Origin: Phycisphaerales bacterium
GTDB lineage: Bacteria; Planctomycetota; Phycisphaerae; Phycisphaerales; UBA1924
Length of the DNA: 10,281 nt
Reading direction: 5' to 3'
Assembly (NCBI GenBank): GCA_007124345.1
Contig: SLFH01000230.1
Coordinates: forward strand, 1 to 10,281
The notes beneath the pieces were generated by a model. That model was not told the DNA's origin. It saw only the letters and a list, made by a program, of their open reading frames with translations, and did not search any database. Every line of letters begins with the position of its first letter. The stretch's first letter is position 1. Positions 1 through 7,347 of this stretch are shown here, piece after piece. Position numbers and translations under genes: made by a program.

Positions 1-331
1 CGACCAGGGGCGTAGGTTTGCGCTGATGCTCGCGCCCTTCGCCCCGCACCTGGGCGAGGAGCTCTGGTCGCGCCTGGGCGGGGGCGGGCTGGCGTACCGG
101 GCGCTCTGGCCCGAGCACGACGAGTCGTTGCTGGTCGACGACGCCGTCGAGATCGCGGTGCAGGTGATGGGCAAGGTCCGCCACCGGATGACGGTGCCGG
201 CCGACGCGGGGGCGTCGCAGGTCGAGAAGCTGGTGATGAACGACGGACGCGTGAAGGAACTGATCGAGGGCAAGACGGTGCACAAGGTCATCGTCGTGCC
301 GGGGCGGATGGTGAACATCGTGGCGAAGTGA
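1..331 (+). CDS. leuS: Leucyl-tRNA synthetase, C-terminal fragment (5' end outside window)
   Basis: Class I aminoacyl-tRNA synthetase that charges tRNA-Leu in the cytoplasm. The frame is open from base 2, giving 109 residues up to the TGA at 329-331; the Met codon at 26 is internal. The segment FALMLAPFAPHLGEELW is the typical end of the helical anticodon-binding domain. It is followed by the small C-terminal domain (VEIAVQVMGKVRHRMTVP... KVIVVPGRMVNIVAK), which in this family contacts the tRNA elbow. The catalytic HIGH and KMSKS motifs lie upstream of the window, so activity cannot be judged here. The gene converges on dxr across a 126-nt gap containing a strong palindrome. The family assignment is firm. 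A valyl- or isoleucyl-tRNA synthetase would not end with this VxGK...V/I-VNIVAK pattern. Confidence 0.95.
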   Translation, partial: DQGRRFALMLAPFAPHLGEELWSRLGGGGLAYRALWPEHDESLLVDDAVEIAVQVMGKVRHRMTVPADAGASQVEKLVMNDGRVKELIEGKTVHKVIVVPGRMVNIVAK

Positions 332-399
332 GGCGCGGGGCGCGGGGTAGATCGTGGCCCGGGCGTCCCGCCCGAGCGAACATCCTGCTCGCGCTCAGG

Positions 400-442
400 A
401 GACCTGTGGCACTGGCGGGCAAGCCGCCAGTGCCACAGGTCT
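400..442. repeat. Perfect 19-bp palindrome between convergent leuS and dxr
   Basis: Arms 400-418 and 424-442 are exact reverse complements, AGACCTGTGGCACTGGCGG and its partner, around the 5-nt loop GCAAG. Four more base pairs (393-396 with 444-447) can extend the stem after a small internal loop. The element sits between the stop of leuS (331) and the stop of dxr (458). It could act as a bidirectional transcription end or mRNA 3'-end stabiliser. No T-run follows it on either strand, so it is not a classical intrinsic terminator. Its length, perfection and position in a convergent gap resemble dispersed intergenic palindromes (REP/BIME-like). Whether it recurs elsewhere cannot be seen from this window. 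The rest of the gap, 332-399 and 443-457, shows nothing else clear. Confidence 0.8.
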
Positions 443-457
443 AGAGCAGCAATCTGT

Positions 458-1705
458 TCAACCGATCCGCTGCTCGACAAACGCCCTCGCTTTGCGGTCC
501 GCATCGCGGACATCGTCGAGCGATCGCACGGGATCCGAGCCCAGTTCGTCCATCGCGCTACGCACCAGTTCGACAATCCGCCCGAAGCGGATACGCCCGG
601 CCAAAAACGCGTCAACCGAAGCTTCGTTCGCGGCGTTCAGCACAGCGCCCGCCGTCCCCCCCTCGCGGATCGCTCGCATCGCCAAAGACGGCGCCGGGAA
701 CCGCTCCTCGTCCAGCGTTTCCAGCCGCAGGTTCACGAGGCGATCGAGCTCGAGCGCTCTGGTGATGCCCGGGGCGCGGTGGGGGAAGGCGAGCGCGTGC
801 AGGATGGGGCTGCGCATGTCCGGCTCGGCGATCTGGGCGAGCACGCTGCGGTCGGCGAACTCGACCAGCGCGTGCACGAGCGAGTCCGGATCGACCAGCA
901 CGCCCAATCGCTCGGCCGGCACGGAAAAGAGCCAGTGGGCCTCGATCAGCTCCAGCGCCTTGTTCATCAGGCTGGCCGAATCGATGGTGTTCTTTGCGCC
1001 CATGTTCCAGGTCGGGTGGGCGAGGGCTTCTTCGCGCGTCGCGTGCTCGATCTCTTCGCGGGTCTTGCCGCGGAGGGCGCCCCCGCTGGCGGTGAGGACG
1101 ATGCGAGACACGGCGTTGTGGGGCGGCATCGGGGGCGTGCAGGGCTGTCCGCCGCAGACCAGTGACAGCAGGCACTGCCAGACGCCCGAGTGCTCGCTGT
1201 CGACGGGCAGCAGCTTCGAGCCGGACTTCATCGCCTCGGGCACGACCAGCGCGCCGCCGGCGACGATGGTTTCCTTGTTGGCCAGCGCGATGTCGCGTCC
1301 GAGGCGGACGGCTTCAAGCGTGGGCTCCAACCCCGCCGCCCCCACCATTGCCGCGACGACGAGGTCGCACTCGACGGCGCGCACCAGCCTAGACGGCGCG
1401 TCCGGCCCGGTGAAGAACTCCGTCCGTGAGAGCGCAGGCGCGTCGAGCCGATCCAGTGAGACCGGGTCGGTCAGCGCCGCGTGGCGCACGCCGAACACCT
1501 CGGCCTGTTCCGCCAGCCTCGGCGCGTTGGAGTGGGCCGCGAGCGCGACGACCTCGTACCGTTGCGACCAACGCCCCGCGTCGCCCAGCGCGTTCAGGTG
1601 CGCCACGCACTCGAGCGCCTGCACGCCGACCGACCCGGTCGAACCGAGCACGATCACGCGCCGGCAGGGCAGAGCGCTCGCCGGATCGGGCAGAGGAAGA
1701 TCCAT
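458..1705 (-). CDS. dxr: 1-deoxy-D-xylulose 5-phosphate reductoisomerase
   Basis: Converts 1-deoxy-D-xylulose 5-phosphate to 2-C-methyl-D-erythritol 4-phosphate with NADPH and a divalent metal, the committed step of the MEP isoprenoid pathway, in the cytoplasm. The product is 415 aa; E. coli Dxr is about 398 aa. The NADPH-binding loop GSTGSVG is at residues 21-27 and the LANKETIVAGG motif around 141-151. The metal ligands are visible as D169 and E171 in PVDSEHSGVWQC and E252 in MNKALELIEAHW. The flexible catalytic-loop region HPTWNMGAKNTIDSASLMNK (230-249) is intact. The ATG at 1705 is supported by AGGGGG nine bases upstream. The gene begins 13 nt after the RNase E/G stop and is probably cotranscribed and translationally coupled with it. 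No damage was seen; the residue roles come from known Dxr structures. Confidence 0.98.
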   Translation of the reverse strand: MDLPLPDPASALPCRRVIVLGSTGSVGVQALECVAHLNALGDAGRWSQRYEVVALAAHSNAPRLAEQAEVFGVRHAALTDPVSLDRLDAPALSRTEFFTGPDAPSRLVRAVECDLVVAAMVGAAGLEPTLEAVRLGRDIALANKETIVAGGALVVPEAMKSGSKLLPVDSEHSGVWQCLLSLVCGGQPCTPPMPPHNAVSRIVLTASGGALRGKTREEIEHATREEALAHPTWNMGAKNTIDSASLMNKALELIEAHWLFSVPAERLGVLVDPDSLVHALVEFADRSVLAQIAEPDMRSPILHALAFPHRAPGITRALELDRLVNLRLETLDEERFPAPSLAMRAIREGGTAGAVLNAANEASVDAFLAGRIRFGRIVELVRSAMDELGSDPVRSLDDVRDADRKARAFVEQRIG

Positions 1706-1714
1706 TGGCGTCGG

Positions 1715-1720
1715 CCCCCT
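1715..1720 (-). promoter_or_regulatory. Ribosome binding site of dxr, overlapping the upstream stop codon
   Basis: On the minus strand the hexamer AGGGGG lies 9 nt before the dxr ATG. Its first two bases are the last two bases of the TAG stop of the RNase E/G gene. Ribosomes finishing the upstream gene therefore stand on the dxr initiation site, which is a usual layout for translational coupling. It also fixes the dxr start. Confidence 0.75.
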
Positions 1721-4700
1721 ACTCGTCGCGCTTGGCCTTGTTCAGCTCGCTCGGCCCGACCTTGCGGCGCGAGCCGAAGATCCCGCGCCGGGGCGGCGGG
1801 ACCAGCACGAGCTTGCTCGGATCGTCGACGACCTTCGCCGGGATCGCGCTGGGCTTGGGCTTCGGCTCGGCGGGCGGGCTCGGCCTGGTCTGCCCGGCGC
1901 TGCCTTTGGGCTCCGGACCGCTCTGCCCCCGGCCGCGCGCGCCGCCAGAGCCGCGCGAGTCGCTAGAGGCGGACCTATCGCCAGAACCGGACCGTTCTCC
2001 CGAAGCGGCGTTCTCCTGCCCGCCCGAAGCCTCGGCGTTCTCGCCCGAGCCCTTGCGGCGGCGACGCCTGCGGCGCTTCTTCTTGCGACGGGGCTCGCCG
2101 TTCTCGTCGAGCTCCGGCCCGTCGCCTTGTTCGTCGTGCGGGCCGTCGTCGGGTCCGCCTCTCGATCCGTCGCTGGGCGCTTCGTTCGAGCGCTCGTTCT
2201 GACCGCGCCTCCGTCCTTCCGACCGACCATCGGACTGGCGGCCAGATTGGCGATCAGTCACTTGATCATCCTCTGGCGCGTCTCGGTCCGAATCGGCATC
2301 GGCGTCGCCCTGCGTCTGCGGCGACGACCGGTCGGGGCGTGCGCCCTGGGCCTCGCCCTGCTGTTCGCCCTGACCATCCCCGTCGCCCTTGCGCTTGCGG
2401 CGGCGCCGGCGCTTCTTCTTTTTCTTGCCGCCGGCCTCGTCCTGTTGCGCACCCGAAGCGTTGCCCGATCGGTCGCCCGGGCCGTCGTCGGGCGTGTCGA
2501 GCGGATCGGCCTCGGCTTCGAGCGCCTCGGGCTCCGCCGGCGCCTGCTCTTCGAGCGGGTCGACCGCCCAGTCGTCGATCTCGTCGTCGTCCCGCTCGCC
2601 CGCCCATGGGCTGAACTCGGGCCTCGACGCGAGTTTCGGCAGCCGGTCGATCGCGACATCCGCCCCGTTCTTCTCGTACGCGTAGAAGGTCACGCGGTCG
2701 GTGCCGCCGGCCTCGGAGATCCGCACATCGACGGTTTTGCCCGTCAGGCGCTCGATCCGCGTGAGCGAATGACGCTTTGACGAGAGGAGCGAGCCGGCGA
2801 TCCTCGGGCCCACCACCATCTCCACACGCGCCACCCGGTCGTGGCTGAGCAGCAGCATCAGCTCGCGCAGAGCGTCGGCCGCGACGCTCCCACCGCGCTG
2901 GATCAGCCCGCGCCCGCGGCACGACGGGCACTCTTGGAAGTGCGTCTTCTCGTGGCTGCTCCGCATCCGCTGGCGCGTCATCTCCAAGATCCCGAACTGA
3001 CTGATCGGCAGGATCGTCGTCCGCGCCCGATCCCGCTTCAGCCGGTCGCGGAAACGCTGCTCGATCGCCTTGCGGTGACGCGACGAACGCATGTCGATCA
3101 GGTCGTGGATCACCAGCCCGCCGAGGTCGCGCAGCCTCAGTTGGCGGCAGATCTCGTCGGTCGCCTCCAGGTTCGTCTGGTACGCGTTGCTCTCGGCGTC
3201 GTTGGCGCCGCGGCTCTTGCCGCTGTTGACATCGATCGCCACCAGCGCCTCGGTCTCGTCGATCACCAGGCGGCCGCCCGAGGGCAGGGGCACCTCGCGC
3301 GCGTGGATGTTCAGGATCTGGCGTTCGATCCCGAACGCCTCGAACATCGGGGCGCGACCGGTGTACTGCATCAGCCTCGCGGCTGCGCGCGGCGAAACGA
3401 TCTTCATGAAGCGTGAGGCCCGGGCCAGCGCCGCGGGGTGGTCGATCACCACCTGGTCGACCTCGTTGGTCATCAGGTCGCGCAGCGTGCGCACGAGCAG
3501 GTCGCTCTCGGTGTAAAGAAGGCGAGGCTTGCTCCCCTGCGAGCGGCGCTTGTCCATGTCCTTCCACAGACGCAGCAGGTACGCCAGATCCCGCTTGAGC
3601 TCCATCTTCGTCCGGTCCAGCCCGGCGGTCCGCAGGATGAACCCGAACCCCTCGGGCAGGTCCAGCCCATCGAGGATGTCGCGCATCTTCCGGCGCGTCT
3701 CCTCGTCCTCGACCTTGCGGCTCACGCCCACGCGGTCCATGTTGGGCATCATCACCAGGAACCGGCCCGGGATGCTCAGGTAGCTCGTCAGCGTCGGGCC
3801 CTTGGTGCCCACGCCCTCCTTGAGCACCTGGACCAAGACCTCCTGCCCCCGGCGCAGCGCCTGCTGCATCGGCGGACGCTCGCGCCGGGGCGTCTTTTTG
3901 CCCACACGCTCGGTCTCGTCGGCGTCGGCGCCCGGGAAGTACATCGGATGCAGGTCAGAGACATGCAAAAACCCGTTCTCGCCGATCCCGAAGTCGATGA
4001 ACGCCGCCTGGATCGACGACTCGACATTGATCACACGCCCCACATAGATGTTGTTGACGCGGCTGACCTCGTTCGTCGGCTCGGCGTAGTACTCCTCGAG
4101 CTTGCCGTCCTCAACGATCGCGACGCGGCACTCCTCGCCGGGCACATAGTTGATCAGCATGCCCACATGGGGCGAAGGGCCCGATGGCTTCTCGTCGTCC
4201 TCGGGCTCGACCGACGCCCGCTCGCTTCGGCGTGAACGCGTGCCGCCCGATCTGCTGTCTGATCTGCCCTCCGTCCTGCCGCCCGAGCGGCCGCCCGAAC
4301 GCCCGCGGCCAGCGGGCTTCTCCGCCCGCTCGCCGCGCTCGTCCTGGCTGTCGTCGGCGCTTTCGACGGCGCTTTCCTGTTCGGCTGACTCCTGGCCCTC
4401 GCCCGAGTCATCCTGCACAGCGGCGTCCTGCTTGTCGCCCCCGCCCTTGCGCCGACGCCCTCCGCGCCGACGACGACGCTTCTTCTTCGGCGCGCCGTCG
4501 TCTTCGCCGGACGCGTCATCCTCCTCGCCTTCCGGCGCTGCGTCTCTCTCGGCGCCGCTGTCAGACTCCGCCTCGGTCTTTTGATCTGCCGAAGGAGCGG
4601 TATTTTCAACCGCGGTGATCGGGCGTTCCTTCACAGCCCGACGCTCGACTTCGACCTCCGGCGCGTCGACCGCCTCGCCCGAGTCGTCGGCCGGCGCCGA

Positions 4701-4985
4701 CTTGGTCGAACGCTTCCGAGTCGTCTTCTTGCGAGAAGTCTTCTTTTTCGCGGGCTTGGGGCCGTCGGCAACAGCGCCGTTCTCGGGCTCGCTCGCAGTC
4801 GACGGCTCGTTCGCGTCCGGTTTGGTTGCGGACTTGGTCGCGGTCTTCGACGAGCGCTTTCGCCGTGTCTTCTTCTTGGCAGGCTTGGCCTCGCTCTGTG
4901 GCGTGGGCTCGCTCGAATCCGGCGAGATTCCGGGCTGATCGCTGTCAGCCTGCTCGCTCTGATCCCGCTTGCTCTGGTCGTCCAT
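1719..4985 (-). CDS. rne: Ribonuclease E/G with long disordered tails on both ends
   Basis: Single-strand-specific endoribonuclease for rRNA/tRNA maturation and mRNA decay; 1088 aa from the ATG at 4985. The core begins near residue 274 with HVGMLINYVPGEECRVAIVE. An S1 RNA-binding region follows (about 309-400, GRVINVESSIQAAFIDFG). The 5'-sensor pocket includes R452-T453 in FILRTAG. The Mg-binding catalytic residues are D585 and N587 in AIDVNS, with conserved Asp in DLIDM (628-632). The Zn-link is C686 and C689 in CPSC, expected to hold dimers and tetramers together. Residues 1-273 and about 797-1088 are low complexity, alternating acidic stretches with Lys/Arg blocks (34-47, 77-95, 167-180, 854-866, 966-978) and Arg/Gly-rich segments (226-256). 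The frame stays open upstream to 5453, but that stretch reads like non-coding sequence and overlaps ptsI. The Shine-Dalgarno is weak (GGAG 15 nt upstream), so the exact start is less sure than the gene. By domain order it could equally be named rng. Confidence 0.96.
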   Translation of the reverse strand: MDDQSKRDQSEQADSDQPGISPDSSEPTPQSEAKPAKKKTRRKRSSKTATKSATKPDANEPSTASEPENGAVADGPKPAKKKTSRKKTTRKRSTKSAPADDSGEAVDAPEVEVERRAVKERPITAVENTAPSADQKTEAESDSGAERDAAPEGEEDDASGEDDGAPKKKRRRRRGGRRRKGGGDKQDAAVQDDSGEGQESAEQESAVESADDSQDERGERAEKPAGRGRSGGRSGGRTEGRSDSRSGGTRSRRSERASVEPEDDEKPSGPSPHVGMLINYVPGEECRVAIVEDGKLEEYYAEPTNEVSRVNNIYVGRVINVESSIQAAFIDFGIGENGFLHVSDLHPMYFPGADADETERVGKKTPRRERPPMQQALRRGQEVLVQVLKEGVGTKGPTLTSYLSIPGRFLVMMPNMDRVGVSRKVEDEETRRKMRDILDGLDLPEGFGFILRTAGLDRTKMELKRDLAYLLRLWKDMDKRRSQGSKPRLLYTESDLLVRTLRDLMTNEVDQVVIDHPAALARASRFMKIVSPRAAARLMQYTGRAPMFEAFGIERQILNIHAREVPLPSGGRLVIDETEALVAIDVNSGKSRGANDAESNAYQTNLEATDEICRQLRLRDLGGLVIHDLIDMRSSRHRKAIEQRFRDRLKRDRARTTILPISQFGILEMTRQRMRSSHEKTHFQECPSCRGRGLIQRGGSVAADALRELMLLLSHDRVARVEMVVGPRIAGSLLSSKRHSLTRIERLTGKTVDVRISEAGGTDRVTFYAYEKNGADVAIDRLPKLASRPEFSPWAGERDDDEIDDWAVDPLEEQAPAEPEALEAEADPLDTPDDGPGDRSGNASGAQQDEAGGKKKKKRRRRRKRKGDGDGQGEQQGEAQGARPDRSSPQTQGDADADSDRDAPEDDQVTDRQSGRQSDGRSEGRRRGQNERSNEAPSDGSRGGPDDGPHDEQGDGPELDENGEPRRKKKRRRRRRRKGSGENAEASGGQENAASGERSGSGDRSASSDSRGSGGARGRGQSGPEPKGSAGQTRPSPPAEPKPKPSAIPAKVVDDPSKLVLVPPPRRGIFGSRRKVGPSELNKAKRDE

Positions 4986-5329
4986 GCATGGTCTTTCGCG
5001 CTCCGGGAGTGCGTGCGCCTGCGCGCAGCCGAACCGCCAGCCCCCGGCCTGTTCGGCCGGAAGTTGCTGCGGCGCTGTGCTGCGCGCGATCGCTCGCCAT
5101 CTGCGGAGCCTGTGTCGCGGCCGTCGTCCGGCCCTCTTCGGGGCCGACGCGGGTCGGAAACTTCTGGGGGCGGGAGGGAGGCGCAATGCCTCAAAAACGC
5201 TCCCGACCGCCCGAGCCAAGATCGGCTGCGGGCGGGACGGCCCCTGTGCTTTCCGGCCGCGCGGACGCCGGGCGTCCGGCCGGTGGTGTTCTGTCGCCTC
5301 CGGCATCGACCGAAGCCCCTCGGCGTCGG
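4986..5329 (-). promoter_or_regulatory. 344-nt structured gap and probable leader upstream of the RNase E/G gene
   Basis: This stretch between the ptsI stop and the RNase start holds no credible gene. It is dense in inverted repeats: 5253-5258/5278-5283 continuing into 5263-5268/5272-5277; 5207-5217/5224-5235 (11 bp, one bulge); 5178-5182/5188-5192; 5129-5134/5141-5146 (extendable by 3 bp past a bulge); and 5044-5049/5055-5060. E. coli rne is known to have a long structured 5' leader through which RNase E limits its own mRNA, and by analogy this may be a feedback leader; that is inference. GC-rich DNA forms hairpins easily, so each one alone is weak evidence. No convincing -35/-10 pair was found, and read-through from ptsI is possible. 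Confidence 0.45.
5193..5235 (-). terminator. Candidate terminator or attenuator hairpin after ptsI
   Basis: On the minus strand an 11-bp stem with one bulged base and a 6-nt loop (5235-5207) is followed nine bases later by five T residues (5197-5193). The T-run is too far from the stem for a textbook intrinsic terminator. A competing weaker stem (5216-5213 with 5202-5199) ends one base before the T-run. The site could end ptsI transcription or attenuate entry into the RNase gene. Confidence 0.35.
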
Positions 5330-7090
5330 TCAGGCTTCGACGGAACGCCCGTCGAAGGCCTCGGGCACGAGCTGTCGGGCCTGATCTCGGAGATACGCCG
5401 AGATCTGGGCCGCCGAATCGAGCGTGAACGCCTTTCGGGCGATCTGCTCGCAACGATGCATCGGCACGCCCCGGACCACCCGCTTCAGATTGGGCAGCGC
5501 CGACGCGGTCGCCGAAAGTGTACGCAACCCCAGACCCATCAGCAGCAGCGCGTACTCGGGGATGCTCGCCGACTCCCCGCAGATCGACACCGGGATGTCG
5601 TTCCGCCGGCCAGCATCCACGATCTGGCGGATCAGCCGGATCACCGCCGGGTGGTGCGGGTCGTACAGGTGCGCCACCTGTTCGTTGGTCCGATCGACCG
5701 CGATCGTGTACTGGATGAGGTCGTTGCTCCCGATCGAGAAGAAATCCGCCTCGCGCGCGAACATGTCGGCGATCACGGCCGCCGAAGGCGTCTCGACCAT
5801 CATCCCGATCGGGATGTCGGGGTCGAAGTCCACCCCCGATTCGCGGAGGTCTTCCATGACATCCCGCACATACAGCCTCGCCTGGCGGAACTCTTCAACC
5901 CCCGAGATGAGGGGGAACATCAGCTTCACAGGCCCGAGCGACGACGCACGCAGAATCGCGCGCAGCTGCGTCTTGAACATCGGCAGCGAGCGCAGGCAGT
6001 ACCGGATACTGCGGCAGCCCAGGAACGGGTTCCGCTCCGGCTGCTCGACACGCTGCTGGGTGTACTTGTCCGCCCCGAGGTCGACCGTGCGGATCGTCAG
6101 CGGCAGCCCGTCGAGCAGCTCGATGCACTTGGCGTACGCCTCGTAGTGCTCTTCCTCGCTGGGCTCGTGGTCGGAGGTGAGGTAAAGAAACTCCGTCCGA
6201 TAAAGCCCGACGCCCCCGCCGCCGACCTCGACCACGCTCGCGGCTTCCTCGGGGAACTCGATGTTGCCCATCAGCTCGATGCGGTGCCCGTCGGGCGTGA
6301 CCGCCTCGAGCGAGGCCAGCTCGCCGAGCGAGACCCGGAATCGCCGGCGCTGCTCGGCGTACTCCTTGTACTGCTCGGCGGTCTCCTCGTCGGGGCTGAG
6401 GATCACGCGGCCGCGGTGCCCGTCGACGATCACAGACTCGCCGTCGATCGCCAACTCGCTCGCCCTTCGGCAGCCGACCACCGCCGGCAGTCCCAGCGCC
6501 TTGGCGACGATGGCGGTGTGGCTCGTCCTGCCGCCGAGATCGGTGACGAACGCCAGCACCTTGTTTTTATCGAGATTGACGGCCTGAGAGGGGGTCAGGT
6601 CGCGGGCGATGACGATCGCGTTCATGCCGATCTCGGCCAGTCGCGACCGTCGCGCGCCGACCAGGCGTTCGAGCACGCGATCGGCGAGATCGCGCACATC
6701 GTCGGCCTTTGTGGTGAACGAGACCTCGTTCATCGACCGGAAGCGGTCGCCCCACATCCGGAAGACCTCGCTGACGGCAGACTCGGCCGCGATGTGCTCG
6801 GTGCGGATCTTGTCGCGCACCGGCTCGATCAGCGCCGAATCCTGCAGCATGCCGAGGTGGACAAGGAAGATCCTCGCGGCGTCCTCGCCGATCTCCGCCT
6901 TCGCCCGCTCGTGGACATGGCGGAGGTCTTCGACCGCGGCCTCGCGGGCCTTCTCAAAGCGGGCGATCTCTTCCTCGGTCTGATCGGGGGCGATCGGCCG
7001 GCGCACAATCCGAGCGCTCAGGTCGTCGAGGACGAAGACCCGTCCCGCGGCGACACCCTCGGAAACCGGAATGCCTTCCAGCGACTCCAC
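5330..7090 (-). CDS. ptsI: Phosphoenolpyruvate-protein phosphotransferase (PTS enzyme I)
   Basis: Cytoplasmic first enzyme of the phosphotransferase system: takes phosphate from PEP on a histidine and passes it to HPr. The product is 586 aa, close to the usual 570-590. The phospho-histidine is H191 in GGRTSHTAIVAKALG (H189 in E. coli). The PEP-binding TIM barrel follows, with GLYRTEFLYL, ERNPFLGCRSIRYCL, PIGMMVETPSA and FFSIGSNDLIQY. The general acid cysteine is C504 in SICGESAS (C502 in E. coli). All key residues seem present. The start is a GTG at 7090, nine bases after GGGGAG; the N-terminus MESLEGIPVSEGVAAGRV is the normal family beginning. No HPr, HPr kinase or EII gene is in the window, so sugar uptake versus a purely regulatory role cannot be decided. 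It is transcribed toward the RNase E/G gene and divergently from rho. Confidence 0.98.
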   Translation of the reverse strand: MESLEGIPVSEGVAAGRVFVLDDLSARIVRRPIAPDQTEEEIARFEKAREAAVEDLRHVHERAKAEIGEDAARIFLVHLGMLQDSALIEPVRDKIRTEHIAAESAVSEVFRMWGDRFRSMNEVSFTTKADDVRDLADRVLERLVGARRSRLAEIGMNAIVIARDLTPSQAVNLDKNKVLAFVTDLGGRTSHTAIVAKALGLPAVVGCRRASELAIDGESVIVDGHRGRVILSPDEETAEQYKEYAEQRRRFRVSLGELASLEAVTPDGHRIELMGNIEFPEEAASVVEVGGGGVGLYRTEFLYLTSDHEPSEEEHYEAYAKCIELLDGLPLTIRTVDLGADKYTQQRVEQPERNPFLGCRSIRYCLRSLPMFKTQLRAILRASSLGPVKLMFPLISGVEEFRQARLYVRDVMEDLRESGVDFDPDIPIGMMVETPSAAVIADMFAREADFFSIGSNDLIQYTIAVDRTNEQVAHLYDPHHPAVIRLIRQIVDAGRRNDIPVSICGESASIPEYALLLMGLGLRTLSATASALPNLKRVVRGVPMHRCEQIARKAFTLDSAAQISAYLRDQARQLVPEAFDGRSVEA

Positions 7091-7099
7091 CAGCCGATA

Positions 7100-7105
7100 C
7101 TCCCC
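7100..7105 (-). promoter_or_regulatory. Ribosome binding site deciding the GTG start of ptsI
   Basis: GGGGAG on the minus strand lies 9 nt before the GTG at 7090-7088. This spacing, together with the family-typical N-terminus that follows, supports GTG as the initiation codon. Confidence 0.7.
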
Positions 7106-7149
7106 GCGATCGTCGGCGGAATAGCGGATCCGCCACGATCGAAGCCGTG

Positions 7150-7155
7150 ATTATG
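7150..7155 (-). promoter_or_regulatory. Candidate -10 hexamer upstream of ptsI
   Basis: The minus strand reads CATAAT here, a five-of-six match to TATAAT in very GC-rich surroundings, giving a leader of about 50 nt before the ptsI GTG. No -35 match sits at 16-18 nt spacing (the positions are GC only). An alternative extended -10, TGCTACACT, lies at 7217-7209. Both are weak candidates. Confidence 0.3.
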
Positions 7156-7281
7156 CGGACCCCACACGCCCCGGCGCGTGCTCGGGAGGGGGGCCGTGCC
7201 GGGCGTCAAGTGTAGCAGGCGGCGGGGTGGGGTCCGGGATCGTTGCGGATCGGCGAGACTGAGACACAGAGGCTCAAGGGC

Positions 7282-7313
7282 TTGACTCGGACGAGCCGAT
7301 GACCTCTGATACA
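7282..7313 (+). promoter_or_regulatory. Weak sigma70-like promoter candidate for rho
   Basis: TTGACT at 7282-7287 is a good -35 match. The best -10-like hexamer, GATACA at 7308-7313, matches three of six and the spacer is 20 nt, longer than the usual 16-18. If used, it would give an rho leader of roughly 115 nt containing the 7332-7347 hairpin. Confidence 0.25.
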
Positions 7314-7331
7314 TGAGTTGCCGGCGGCCGG

Positions 7332-7347
7332 CAGGACGGGCGTCCTG
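7332..7347 (+). other. Short inverted repeat in the probable rho leader
   Basis: CAGGAC and GTCCTG pair around the loop GGGC, about 90 nt before the rho start; the upstream GCCGGCGGCCGGC (from about 7320) can also fold. In E. coli rho is autoregulated by termination in its leader. Nothing here proves that mechanism. Confidence 0.35.

Noticed and set aside
354..2780. 808-codon open frame on the plus strand antisense to dxr and the RNase tail
   Set aside because: It lies opposite two well-supported genes; its translation is Ser/Arg/Ala-rich without domains, as expected when high-GC genes are read in reverse.
3895..3899. A5 run on the minus strand inside the RNase gene as a possible slippage site
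   Set aside because: The frame continues through it into the intact core, and no downstream alternative frame or stimulatory structure is evident.
5086..5093. GCGATCGC octamer (HIP1-like)
   Set aside because: A single copy in GC-rich DNA where CGATCG is common from codon usage; no enrichment is evident.
4986..5453. N-terminal extension of the RNase gene to an upstream start at 5453
   Set aside because: The extra 156 residues are compositionally like non-coding GC-rich sequence, overlap the 3' end of ptsI and show no domain. The ATG at 4985 starts the acidic tail cleanly.
4826..7150. 774-codon open frame on the plus strand antisense to ptsI and the RNase leader
   Set aside because: Composition is Arg/Ala/Asp-rich with no recognisable motif, and the opposite strand encodes a complete enzyme I.
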